From Verrucomicrobiota bacterium (GTDB lineage: Bacteria > Verrucomicrobiota > Verrucomicrobiia > Limisphaerales > JADLHS01), in the NCBI GenBank assembly GCA_029573725.1, contig JAKQDQ010000041.1, positions 1 through 64,000 on the forward strand: a DNA stretch of 64,000 bases. The letters are read 5' to 3'. The notes under the pieces are model-generated. The model was given only the letters and a program-made list of their open reading frames with translations, was not told the origin of the DNA and searched no databases. This document shows, piece after piece, positions 12,001-17,047 of the stretch; position 1 is the first letter of the stretch, and each line of letters starts with the position of its first letter. Both the position numbers and the translations under genes were made by a program.

Positions 12001-12065
12001 GGCGGTATCAAGTGATCCTGCCCGCCGGCGGGGCGAACCGATTTCTGCGTTTGACCCCGCCTTAA
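3..12065 (+). CDS. Giant secreted multi-domain protein, 5'-partial (PPC/CARDB/Calx-beta/Ig-like modules)
   Basis: At least 4020 residues of an exported, presumably cell-surface or extracellular protein. The first residues (SGRYTVRVSV) match the end of an internal PPC-like repeat near residue 382 (NGLYSVRVST), so the window opens inside a PPC module and the real start lies upstream; the GTG at position 3 is only the first in-frame codon. Modules by eye: PPC-like about 30-155, 279-405 and 410-535; Ig-like about 155-270; CARDB-like about 545-785; InlB-B-repeat-like about 790-1025; fibronectin III-like 1030-1118; CARDB 1120-1485; four Calx-beta 1490-1900; CARDB 1902-2015; a carboxypeptidase-regulatory-like module near 2355; a Gly/Trp-rich linker 2589-2619; a Cys-rich hydrophobic stretch 2633-2700; cadherin/Ig-like domains 3400-3595; a cohesin-like region near 3600; and at least three C-terminal modules ending in FLRL. 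No catalytic domain is recognised. Adhesion or matrix scaffolding is inferred only from the architecture. Confidence 0.9.
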   Translation: MSGRYTVRVSVYYEYWGEYRLRVSLAPGWWQLESEDNNTVAQANAPSFQWEGNALEAQLLGYIRYGDPGDIFALGNLTPGAEVLLLLRQPLQSNLQGLLSILDSSGSVVATSVVGQTNLLYNIPADASGAYYAKVQASAGEAGLLAQYFLTVQITDTVRPFVTSTTLPLEGSTNTTFLKGFTLEFSKDLFPASVNNPLHYDLRTTGPDGIFDTSDDLHWGLATEPGYVSGLSVTYGFDTPLLPGTYRLTATTNIQDRFENALLPWSRQFTVESLPGLEVESEPNNVAGAATWLNLSSSQPNLISGGGRGYLRNGSDVDFWQFEAEAGDTLVLAAQNPGDPGSSGLSYTLYRPNGQVLFSLTAENNGQLQTAPVILETNGLYSVRVSTWYSWLSEYRFRISLYRNGQAVEIEPNNNIATANALTFTVPPDAPATRVAGVGGYVKTAADLDYFNLGVVNAGQTVFLRTRQPGSSPLIGVVSLYNANGDYVTKFSGRPEDSVGEMRIEETGTYYAMVRSRADSAGVMSEYLLDVIIAPTEEVAFPNLQVTGLTILTPLAGLQSGDLFSYTYTVANVGTLATQVGAWFDRVSLSLNPISGVGDIALSLLSHAGVLQPGQSYVVTNVVQLPDGIQGSYFLVASADYTDTVNEFLFEDDNETATESSFAIALAPYPDLAVEDLQVSGPDGAQGYTVSWQTANRGTGAAATFKERLLVRHQPTATTLLEQTFTNAGPFAVDAGVSRQATFTATAPGTYLVEVTADPEQEIFEHDGTTPQAARLNNTASSTFNIIANHQLTLSAIPAQAGVLTGAGTYPSGSSVTVTATPNTTQAPYYFANWLESGLVRSANASYTFTLLSDVHLQAVFALPTYIVSVSNQPPVAGTVMGGGTYTWGATNTLTAIPAFGYEFSHWTEGSSWATATNLAGTNGVWSQVVANNRFVRAHYREANLTHVVTTATQPGGLATVSGAGSYTNGQTIEITAPATVTNAPPNYYAFNRFTLNGAPYANTNSFTKLFSTTDPTNLNWVAHYDFVDRTPPVISGIAAVPAAGSAQVTWLTDKPATSRVDYGLTTAYGQTASSVLLRTNHSIALSGLEVSTEYHFRVRSVDAAGNETVGADQSFTTLAPADLVAGAVTVPAAAQSGTLIPMTLVVSNAGPGVATGPWHNAVLVAPTSDGAGAQTLGVFNLNPPGGLAPLASLVVTQHVIVPALGAGGHYFGVSLDSGNQVEEVTKTNNVAFAAAPLNIVAVDLQVAALTVPAGAQFGQGISVSLVVSNAGTAPASAPWSDALYLSASSNSLAGATWLAGPGALTVPLAPGARYTNELNVTLPHTTASLPGTYFIVAVVDQQKVIAESDENNNLRSQPIALTLPPLPDLQVTQVQGPANVSPGVPFVLQWATTNSGAAAAVGDWSETIFLATNAAGTGNLLELATLPRSGGLLSGGFVSHTQAVVVPVTGPAGNFWFAVLTDSRDQVREVQEANNLSVATNQISVPATLQLQLSAAQVAEGASQPLLGTVTRNGARTAPLTVTLEHGRPDKLIVPAQVTIPAGAAAATFNLITLRDGIADGDQLVTLQATATGHASGSANLLVVDVDLPQLTLQFSTNQVVKGSTVAGTVTREGGTNQSVEVSFSTAATSRLMLPLTLTIPAGQFSASFAALAIDNTFVEAAQSVTATAAAEGYQPGSADLTILDGRWPVVTLAIVPPVFAEGAGAQAAQATLTRWPVSPRPLVVDLESSNTNAVRVPRQVTIPANETNLTFNVAAVDNSTVDGEKSVTVQSWFLASASNVRLAEGVPAQVTVTDDDGPTLSVSFNRGVVTEGQSPAAVGTITRNTGTQTSLVVQLVSSDLTELTVPATVTLPVGASSASFNVTSVDDGVTDGNQLVTVTASAPGFTSGSGQITVTDVNLPDLVIGSVTAPASATTETYVSLGWQLLNQGIVAMPSNAIVQRIWLSTNQLIGPHNVLVGQAGFNGPLPAGAAIGQSISVRMPQAAGQYWVIVQADAMDGAVELDENNNFRIASAPMVVGAAYDAVVQTSLEAAPAGTPVPLSGSAFLPGHPGSKLPFVLVNISVRVRGTTRVISALTDAAGNFSTTWQPLAGEAGFYEIAASHPGISQPAVQDSFYLLGMKATPAQPSVRLSEGSSVAQTLQLQNLADVPLSELTVAVTNVPANLVVTAGLQTNYLAGEASVELNYEIAATDASFTSGILGLRITSVEGAVLEVPIRVTIDPLVPRLVAYPGSLLGGMKRGAQRIVSFQIVNAGGLETGPLTLSLPPIAWMSLATPNPLPSLAPGQTNTVTLQLNPPEDLPLQMHNGNLAINGTGTGLSVPFAFRALSEAKGALQVMAADEFTYYSEGEPPLTNATVRVRDAVSHQVITNGVTDAAGRFWVPELMEGYYDVELDAEQHNGYRGTVFLEAGITNEVRAFLSYQAVRYTWTVERIEIEDRYRITIETTFETVVPAPVVTLDPPLLDVSDLTVVGQTKQVNVKFENHGLIAADDVKWSFSSHPFYSIEPLITDLGRIPAKGSLTIPVTLRRIADFNSLAGLSSGGVAGQSLVTAQTGIPCGMRGDASWGFECGNFRIGGGTAIAVTGVTGDCGGGGWGGGGGGGWGGWGGGGGGGSGGGGVNSSYSSPSIAFKFGCDPKCLILTALGCIPGPIGCFASGFACGAGLGENGITLGTVADCAVGAAGCLIPGAGLPSCLYSLVRCVSSGGGGSGAGGSSPAANLVTRIYSSDGVTGQSGSDDLIDHYKLGVRAMLDAFNELTGAPDGVWFNPAADTATGDWYARFQAAAVEGSAGDRYVTAAEREDLLEGVLPPGVPLAELHRFLDRWNRTLDMIALDISRPADAPPGANLDFIDLVVLKEKMMLAAQYHGEAVAAGFTDPINAIVETARFRSEAESGGVCARVKIKLDQEAVLSREAFKATLEVENGTTEPIEGIAITVRVTDGQGNDRNELFGIDAPELSGLSDVAGGGVVAGGAKGTASWVLVPTVDAAPLTPTEYFVSGEFRYSLNGVVVTMPLSPVAITVNPTARLTLDYFHERDVFSDDPFTDVVEPSIPYNLAIMVKNNGAGEAKNFRITSAQPEIVENEKGLLIDFQIIASEVQGQNLTPSLTVDFGTIPAGGIGVGRWLLTSTLQGLFIDYSATFEHLDSHGNPRTSLIDEVRIHKMNRLVKVNGQHAFLVNDIPNLRDFPDTLWLSDGSSNHVEVITNGVITGVLSPQNLEVQLSAAFPAGWGYLRIPDPGNGQYRLSAVTRADGQTINLENAWVTDRTFRGQGTRPIRENILHLLDMGGPGTYTLVYALVDQTDVTPPVSSVAALPPQSKTAFPVQWSGQDVGSGIANYDIYYSEDGAPFQRWLGGSSAGAALFQGSLGKSYAFYSVATDRAGNREAAPAVPQAQTTIAFSNQPPVLAPIADRIVDAGQTLSLTLAATDPDGDGLSFSLGSGTPPGVVLNPISGALTWVTSPTQGGTTNAITVIARDGGLPQMTSTQTFLVVVKAINHAPLLAPITDVVIPEGQLLTFTNVVTDADLPAQQLTFSLGPNAPAGASITPQDGVFSWRPDETQGGTNYSITIIVTDNGTPALTASQSFQVDVLKVLPSFSVEIGSTAVFSNGAGGVALTLHSRADVTSLRLVLAVQGLLPDDPGSSRLTNFALSGLSPEIGASSLSLLPSNRVEILLGAQPGAFLLGDFTLGQLNFTAHSAPASAVVALTGELLSGERQSGLPGDGAAQSGRVFVIGAEPILDLQRDASNQVQLVLYAVPHRNYLIERTSVASQPAPWVTDALVTPTALRTLLPPRPTTDAAEFFRAMAWGALRIRSVGNSVLVEWPLGCSQCVLEESPQLGAAAHWTRVALPPSEVNGHYQVLLPATGTQRFLRLALPELDPTDLNIQLVGTNVVVEWSLSCANCVLEGTAELGASAQWIPVGVTPTVVNGRYQVILPVSGANRFLRLTQVELDPTDLNIQLVGTNVVVEWSLSCANCVLEGTAELGASAQWIPVGATPTVVNGRYQVILPAGGANRFLRLTPP
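11625..12062 (+). repeat. 219-bp in-frame tandem duplication at the 3' end of the giant gene
   Basis: Two copies, 11625-11843 and 11844-12062, each encode 73 residues (3875-3947 and 3948-4020) that begin ELDPTDLNIQ and end RFLRLT plus a short tail. Reading them against each other I count about six base differences in the first 205 or so positions and a cluster of differences in the last nine. A more diverged copy precedes them (about residues 3800-3874). The near identity indicates a recent duplication. Confidence 0.9.
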
Positions 12066-12117
12066 CAGTTGCCTGACCGTCCGCGGGCCGGCGGAATGTT
12101 GACGGCGGACATCTGAG

Positions 12118-12149
12118 GCCGCCCGAAACGCGGATGGGGGTTGGGCGGC
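12118..12149. other. Possible hairpin between convergent genes
   Basis: GCCGCCC at 12118-12124 can pair with GGGCGGC at 12143-12149 across an 18-nt loop, in the 114-bp gap between two convergent genes. There is no T-tract on either side, so an intrinsic terminator is not well supported. Confidence 0.2.
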
Positions 12150-12179
12150 ATCCCCGCGCCAGCCCATTGGGAATCCGGG

Positions 12180-13217
12180 TTACTGTCGGGGCGCCCAAGC
12201 CAGACCATCAGCTCCGCGGCCGACGTCAATCAGCCTGGTCACTTTCCACTCGGCGAGGTTGAGAACGGCGACCTGGCGGCTGGCGTCGCAGGAGATGTAA
12301 GCCTCGCCGCCATCCGGCCGCACGACCACCATTTGCGGGGTGGGTGGCACTGACACGGTGCGCGTCATTTGCAGGGTGGTTAAATCCAGAAGGCCCACCA
12401 GATTGGCGCGCGGCAGGGTGACCACCAGTCCGCGCCCATCCGGCGTGGTTGCCATGCTGTATCCAATGCCGGGCAATTCGACCCATTGCTTCAGCGACGC
12501 GGACGCGGCATCGAGCAAGGCCAGACGCGGTTGGGATTGGTCCGCCGTGAACACCCAGCGATCATCGCGCGTGACACAGATGCGTTGCGCCCCGCCGCCC
12601 ACGGAAATGATTTTGCGCAGTTCACGCCTTTCCAGATCCAGGACGGATACCGTGCCAGGCCCGACGTTGCTGGTGTAACCGCGTTGCCCATCGTGGGAGA
12701 TGGCCAGCATGTGCGACTCGCCTTGTCCCGTGGGAATGGTGCCCACAATTTTCAAGGTGCGGGGGTCCACCACAGTCACGGCATTCAATAGCTCCGTGGT
12801 GATGTAGAGCAAACCATCCTTCGGTCCAATCTGTGCGCAATGCGGTCGCACCCCCTTGCCGAAATCCAGTGTCTGGACGATCTCGCGGCGGTTCAGGTCA
12901 ATGACGCGCAGCAGTTGCCCATCCGAGCCGGGGTGGCCCACTCCCGAATTTCCGTAAATGGGCACGTACGCAAATCGTCCGTCTGGCGAGGCGATGACTT
13001 CGTGCCCGGTCACGCCTTCTTCATCCACGGCGGCGATTTGCTTTCCGGCCTCCACATCCACAAGGCTCAAGGTGTGCTCACCTTTGTTGCATACGAGCAA
13101 CAAGCCGCGCGCTGTTTCCGTCACCGCGGCCCGGGTGACCCCGGCTGCGGCCAACAAAAGCGCTCCGCACACCCAGATCCATGCGTGCCGCCAAACGGGA
13201 TGCCGGCTGAACTTCAT
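12180..13217 (-). CDS. Secreted YVTN-type beta-propeller repeat protein
   Basis: A 345-residue protein beginning MKFSRHPVWRHAW, with a signal peptide (hydrophobic stretch WVCGALLLAAAG, then VTRA). The rest consists of beta-propeller repeats of the YVTN/lactonase-like type: hydrophobic strand, VVDPRTLKIVGTIPTG, then SHDGQRGYTSN, repeated about six or seven times (LLLVCNKGEHTLSLVDVEAG, LRVIDLNRREIVQTLDFG, VSVLDLERRELRKIISVG and so on). Such proteins sit in the periplasm or outside the cell and are usually of unknown ligand. The frame stays open to 13571, but the upstream part is out-of-frame DNA of the ylbF-like gene and I reject it. An intrinsic terminator lies between it and the upstream ylbF-like gene, so it probably has its own promoter. 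Confidence 0.85.
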   Translation of the reverse strand: MKFSRHPVWRHAWIWVCGALLLAAAGVTRAAVTETARGLLLVCNKGEHTLSLVDVEAGKQIAAVDEEGVTGHEVIASPDGRFAYVPIYGNSGVGHPGSDGQLLRVIDLNRREIVQTLDFGKGVRPHCAQIGPKDGLLYITTELLNAVTVVDPRTLKIVGTIPTGQGESHMLAISHDGQRGYTSNVGPGTVSVLDLERRELRKIISVGGGAQRICVTRDDRWVFTADQSQPRLALLDAASASLKQWVELPGIGYSMATTPDGRGLVVTLPRANLVGLLDLTTLQMTRTVSVPPTPQMVVVRPDGGEAYISCDASRQVAVLNLAEWKVTRLIDVGRGADGLAWAPRQ

Positions 13218-13303
13218 GCGCAAACAATTTCGACCCGGCGCGGGGATGTCAATGTCCGTTTTGGTGCGTCTTCCTTCCAGCCGCGTCGGCGCGGTCGGGG
13301 CGG

Positions 13304-13339
13304 AAAAGTAAAAGGCGCGAAGCGGGATCGCTTCGCGCC
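13304..13339 (-). terminator. Intrinsic terminator of the ylbF-like gene
   Basis: A perfect 11-bp stem, GGCGCGAAGCG (13314-13324) with CGCTTCGCGCC (13329-13339), and a 4-nt loop. On the minus strand it is followed by TTTTACTTTT (13313-13304). It lies 17 bp after the stop codon of the ylbF-like gene. Confidence 0.9.
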
Positions 13340-13356
13340 GTGAAAACGGAGCAAAC

Positions 13357-13848
13357 TCAATGGCCGCCGCAACCGCAACCACCGCCGCCGTTGCCGCCAC
13401 CATTGCCGCAGCCACAACCGCAACCGCCGCCGCCATTGCCGCAACCGCAACCACCACCGCCGCCACAACATTGGGAAAAATCTTCCTCGGTGGGCAGGCG
13501 CAGCAGTTCCAGGGTCTTGGTGATATGTTGCGTGACCGTGGCGCGCAGCTCGTGCAGGGCCTGTTGCGCATCCAGAAACCCGCGGGTCACCGGGTTGCTC
13601 AACACCTCCTCCCGTTGCCGCTCAAATTCGCCGATTTCCTCTCCGCTCAACGGCAGGGCGCGGTGCTGTTTCTCGCGCAGTTCCTGTCCCTTCAGCATCA
13701 GGCTTTCGTATTGATTGCGGGACGCATCACTCGTGAGGAACGAATCGATGCTCTGGCGGATGGTGGTGATGTTGGGTTGCGCCAGGATGGTGGTGCATAA
13801 CTCGCGTGTTTTCTCCAGCACGAGATTCTGTTCAGATTCGGTTAACAT
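13357..13848 (-). CDS. YlbF/YmcA-family protein with a Gly/Cys-rich C-terminal tail
   Basis: A 163-residue protein starting MLTESEQNLVLEKTRELCTT. Residues 1 to about 125 are helical and resemble the Com_YlbF family (YlbF/YmcA): a hydrophobic helix pair, a middle ELREKQHRALPLSGEEIGEFE segment, and PVTRGFLDAQQALHELRATV. In Bacillus, YlbF and YmcA work with YaaT in an Fe-S- and FAD-containing complex affecting RNase Y and competence. Whether that role applies here is not known. The oddity is the last 37 residues, which are almost only Gly with nine Cys, three Asn and a final His, suggesting metal or cluster binding or a disulfide/aggregation tail. The frame is open upstream to 13926, but ATG 13848 gives the start that matches the family. 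It lies 96 bp downstream of the rRNA methyltransferase gene and may be co-transcribed with it. Confidence 0.8.
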   Translation of the reverse strand: MLTESEQNLVLEKTRELCTTILAQPNITTIRQSIDSFLTSDASRNQYESLMLKGQELREKQHRALPLSGEEIGEFERQREEVLSNPVTRGFLDAQQALHELRATVTQHITKTLELLRLPTEEDFSQCCGGGGGCGCGNGGGGCGCGCGNGGGNGGGGCGCGGH

Positions 13849-13944
13849 AAATTTTGGATGGGCAACCACCTTGCAGTGGACGACCTCGACCATTAGAGCA
13901 CAGGTTGTCCGGGCTGGCAATCCCACTTTCCAGACGCGGCCGGA

Positions 13945-15165
13945 TCAGCGCACCAGTTCAAACGCAAAGCCCTTCAAATACTCCGTTTCCGGAATCATGG
14001 GAAGAATGGGGTGGTCCAGGCCCTGGGCGTAAGTGGCGATGCGGCGCAGCAGGTGCCGGGTATCGTACGCGGCGGACAGGATGACGTCTTGAAACGTCGT
14101 TGCTCCCACGTGGTGCGAGCAGCAGAAGGTCGCCAGCACACCGCCGGGCTTCAGCAACTTTAACGCCCGGAGGTGAATCTCCTTGTAGCCGCGCAACGCG
14201 TCGCCCACCGAGGCGCGATTTCGGGTAAAGGACGGCGGATCGAGCACGATCAAATCGTAACGGGGAATCACGCGCTCGTGCGGCCGCACGGTGGTCCGGG
14301 CCTTCAACCAATCAAACACATTGGCGGTTTCGGCCGTGACCCGGTCCGTCAGGCCGTTCAAGCCGGCATTGCGCTGCGCCCCCTGCACGACAGCCTCGCT
14401 CTGGTCCAGCAGGTGGACACGCCGCGCGCCGGCCCGGGCCGCGTGGAGCCCGAACCCGCCGAGGAAACTGAAGCAATCCAGCACGTCCGCCCCGGAGGCC
14501 AACGCCCCGACGGCCTGATAATTGGCCTGTTGATCCAGGTACATTCCGGTTTTGTGGCCGCCCAGCAGATCCACCGCAAACTTCAGACCGTTCAACGTCA
14601 CCGTCGTGGAGACGTTGCCGGCGTCCACGGGGGTTGCGGCCCACACCACCCCGTTGGCTTCAGGCAGGCCCTCAAATTTGCGCGCCGCCGCATCACTGCG
14701 CTCCAGAATGATTTTGGGAGACAGCAGCCGGCGCACGGCCGTCACGATCTTTTCCTTGTGACGCTCCATGCCCAGGGCGGAAATTTGCAGGACGACCACG
14801 TCTTCGTATTTGTCCACGATCAGGCCGGATAAAAAATCGCTTTCGGCATTCACCACGCGGAAGGAGGTGGCGCGGGGCAGATGCCGTTGGCGCAATGCCA
14901 GCGCCGCCGCAAGGCGCCCGTCGAAGAACGGCTGATCCAGGGTGATTCGTTCCGGGGCCAGCACGCGCACGCTGATTTTGGATTTGGAATTGTAGCACCC
15001 CACGCCGAGCAGACGCTGGCGATGATCCTTCACCTGCGCCAGTTCTCCATCCGTTGGCGTCGCGGTCTGGCGCAGGATGGAACTGCGGTAAACCCAGGGA
15101 TGCCCGGCGACGATGCGGTACGCTTCGCCCGGTTTGAGGATGAGAGTTGGCAGGGTGGCGCTCAT
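13945..15165 (-). CDS. RlmI-like class I rRNA methyltransferase (PUA domain)
   Basis: A 406-residue protein starting MSATLPTLILKPGEAYRI. E. coli RlmI, which makes m5C1962 in 23S rRNA, is about 396 residues. Residues 5-90 form a PUA domain (RIVAGHPWVYRSSI, RLLGVGCYNSKSKISVRVL). A central region follows (QANYQAVGALASGADVLDCF), then a Rossmann SAM-binding fold with motif I in DVLDCFSFLGGFGLHAARAG and the DPPSF motif IV in YDLIVLDPPSFTRN. FCCSHHV near the C terminus occupies the family's conserved cysteine position. The annotation to the RlmI/RlmK family is firm; the exact base modified is inferred. The reading frame extends upstream to 15399, but ATG 15165 places the PUA domain at the N terminus as in the family. 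It is divergent from the SDR gene across 239 bp that must hold both promoters. Confidence 0.88.
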   Translation of the reverse strand: MSATLPTLILKPGEAYRIVAGHPWVYRSSILRQTATPTDGELAQVKDHRQRLLGVGCYNSKSKISVRVLAPERITLDQPFFDGRLAAALALRQRHLPRATSFRVVNAESDFLSGLIVDKYEDVVVLQISALGMERHKEKIVTAVRRLLSPKIILERSDAAARKFEGLPEANGVVWAATPVDAGNVSTTVTLNGLKFAVDLLGGHKTGMYLDQQANYQAVGALASGADVLDCFSFLGGFGLHAARAGARRVHLLDQSEAVVQGAQRNAGLNGLTDRVTAETANVFDWLKARTTVRPHERVIPRYDLIVLDPPSFTRNRASVGDALRGYKEIHLRALKLLKPGGVLATFCCSHHVGATTFQDVILSAAYDTRHLLRRIATYAQGLDHPILPMIPETEYLKGFAFELVR

Positions 15166-15404
15166 AATTTTGTGATTCCTTGGCAACTTTGCGCCGTCAT
15201 GCGCCGCGCCCCGGAACGCGCTTGGGCACGCCGGGGATGTCGCCCCGCACATCAAGACAGAATGCCCCGCGAAAAGCGAGCCATTAAGCGAACGGTCCGG
15301 CCCGCGCCTGCGCCGGACAGTGTCTGCGTGCGGAGGCGCGGGAGGGTTCGCCGCAATAACTGCTCGCCCCGTCTGGTTGGACTGCTTCATACTCAACACC
15401 CATT

Positions 15405-16211
15405 ATGAAACTCTTCGATCTTACCGGGGAAGTTGCGGTGGTGATTGGGGGCACCGGGGTGCTGGGCGGCGCCCTGGCGGAAGGCCTCGCCCGGGCCGGG
15501 GCGGCCGTGGCGGTTTTGGGCCGCAACGAAACCCGGGGCCGGGCCCGGGCCGACGCCATTCAAGCCGGGGGCGGCACGGCGGCCTTCTTCCGCTGCGATG
15601 CCCTGTCGCGGGAGAGTTTGCGTCAGGCCGGGGGGCAGTTGGAGGCGCAACTGGGGCCCCCGACGATCTTGCTCAACGCTGCGGGCGGCAACGATCCCAA
15701 GGTGACCGTCACCCCGGAGCATCCGTTTGAATCCATTCAACTGACGGATTGGCAGGCCAACTTTGATTTGAATCTGGTCGGCGGGGTGTTGTTGCCTTGT
15801 CAGGAATTCGGTCCGGGCATGGGACGGCGCGGCAAAGGCAGCATCATCAACATCGCGAGCGTCTCGGCGCACCTGCCGCTGTCGCGGGTGGGGACCTATT
15901 CCGCCGCCAAGGCGGCGGTCCTCAGTCTCACGAAATTCCTGGCGCGGGAATGGGCCGCACAGGGTGTGCGCGTCAATTCCATCACCCCGGGATTTTTTCC
16001 CGCCGAGCAAAACCGTGGTTTGCTGTTCCATGCCGATGGCTCGCCCACGCCCCGCACCCAGGCCATTTGGGGACACACCCCCATGCGTCGCTTCGGAGAA
16101 GCCCATGAATTGACAGGGGCCGCCATTTTTCTGGCGAGCGCTGCGGCCAGCGGCTTTGTGACGGGCGCGGACATTTGCGTGGATGGCGGTTTCTTGAGTC
16201 AGACGATCTGA
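15405..16211 (+). CDS. SDR-family oxidoreductase (D-mannonate oxidoreductase-like)
   Basis: 268 residues, a classical short-chain dehydrogenase. The NAD(P)-binding loop is GGTGVLGGAL near residue 15, the NAAG motif appears as LLNAAGGND near 99, the catalytic Ser is in IASVSAHLPL, and Tyr-x-x-x-Lys is in YSAAKAAV. The C-terminal part (NSITPGFFPAEQNRGLL, TPMRRFGE, GFVTGADICVDGGF) matches the subfamily containing YjmF-type D-mannonate (fructuronate) oxidoreductases, which interconvert D-mannonate and D-fructuronate in hexuronate breakdown. No uxuA or other uronate gene is nearby, so substrate assignment is tentative. ATG 15405 is the first start and matches the family N terminus (MKLFDLTGEVAVV). 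Confidence 0.85.
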   Translation: MKLFDLTGEVAVVIGGTGVLGGALAEGLARAGAAVAVLGRNETRGRARADAIQAGGGTAAFFRCDALSRESLRQAGGQLEAQLGPPTILLNAAGGNDPKVTVTPEHPFESIQLTDWQANFDLNLVGGVLLPCQEFGPGMGRRGKGSIINIASVSAHLPLSRVGTYSAAKAAVLSLTKFLAREWAAQGVRVNSITPGFFPAEQNRGLLFHADGSPTPRTQAIWGHTPMRRFGEAHELTGAAIFLASAAASGFVTGADICVDGGFLSQTI

Positions 16212-17047
16212 TGACACGGCGCCGGCTGGCGCAGTGATGCGTGCGACGGGTTTGAAGATCGGCAAATTGGAGGTCCCGCTCCGGGCAGGGCGCAGAAGCT
16301 CAACCCGGCAGCTTGGATGGCTCCAGGCGTCCGTGGGTGCGGGGCGGAACCCAGCCCGAATTCACGCGCTCCCGCCCGGTGTTTCTGATCGAGATTTCTT
16401 TCCAGCGCGCGGGTCAGGCCCGGCTGGTGAATAGGGCCCATCCGGACGGCGGCCGCAGCGGAGCATATCTTTCCGATGATTGTCCGGCTCCGGAAACCGG
16501 AGGCGCAGTGGCGCTGCGGGGCAGCGAGAATTAGTGCGGAGTCAGGGAAATAGCATTGCGTCATGAGCTCAAATTAGTAGAACTTCATCGGATTCGAATG
16601 AGAGCGGCAACGTATCCGGGACATGATGAATGAGTGGACGAAATCTAAACCCGCCCCTTTCCCGACGCAAAACCCGCCCCATGGCACAGGGGCCAGTCAC
16701 CAGCAGGTGAGCCGGGGGTTCCCGCCCCGTCCGTGCAGAACGCAACGCGCCTGGGCGCGGACCAGCTTGCCCGATGGGGACATTGGTCAGCGGAGCCGGT
16801 TCCGGCCAGCAGACCCGGAGACCACATTTGTGGACTACCACCGTACATGGCCGCTCCGGCGCTCCGGCTGTTGGACGGGACTGACGGCGCACGCATTCCG
16901 GGCGGTCCTGACCGGGGACGCGCACCTTGCGTCACGACCGGCCCTCCGGCAACCCGGCTCCACACGCGTCGCGAGTGCTCCCAGCCACCATCCCCAGAGG
17001 GCGCGTCGAATCCAAACGCATTTGCACAGCACTTTCCCGTCGGCACC
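16212..17047. other. Gene-poor stretch between the SDR and FemAB-like genes
   Basis: About 835 bp in which I see no convincing gene, RNA or repeat. The open frames here have low-complexity, Pro/Arg/Gly-rich translations typical of non-coding GC-rich DNA. One of them (from 16733) is fused in frame to the following FemAB-like gene but shows no family similarity before residue 105. It must contain the promoter of the FemAB-like gene, but no good -35/-10 pair stood out. Confidence 0.6.

Noticed and set aside
13218-13571. N-terminal extension of the YVTN protein across the Gly/Cys-coding DNA
   Set aside because: It would be an Ala/Val-rich translation of another gene's repeat in a different frame and would place the signal peptide inside the protein; a terminator also lies within it.
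16733-17047. N-terminal extension of the first FemAB-like gene by 105 codons
   Set aside because: Pro/Arg/Gly-rich sequence with no similarity to the family; a normal ATG lies at 17048.
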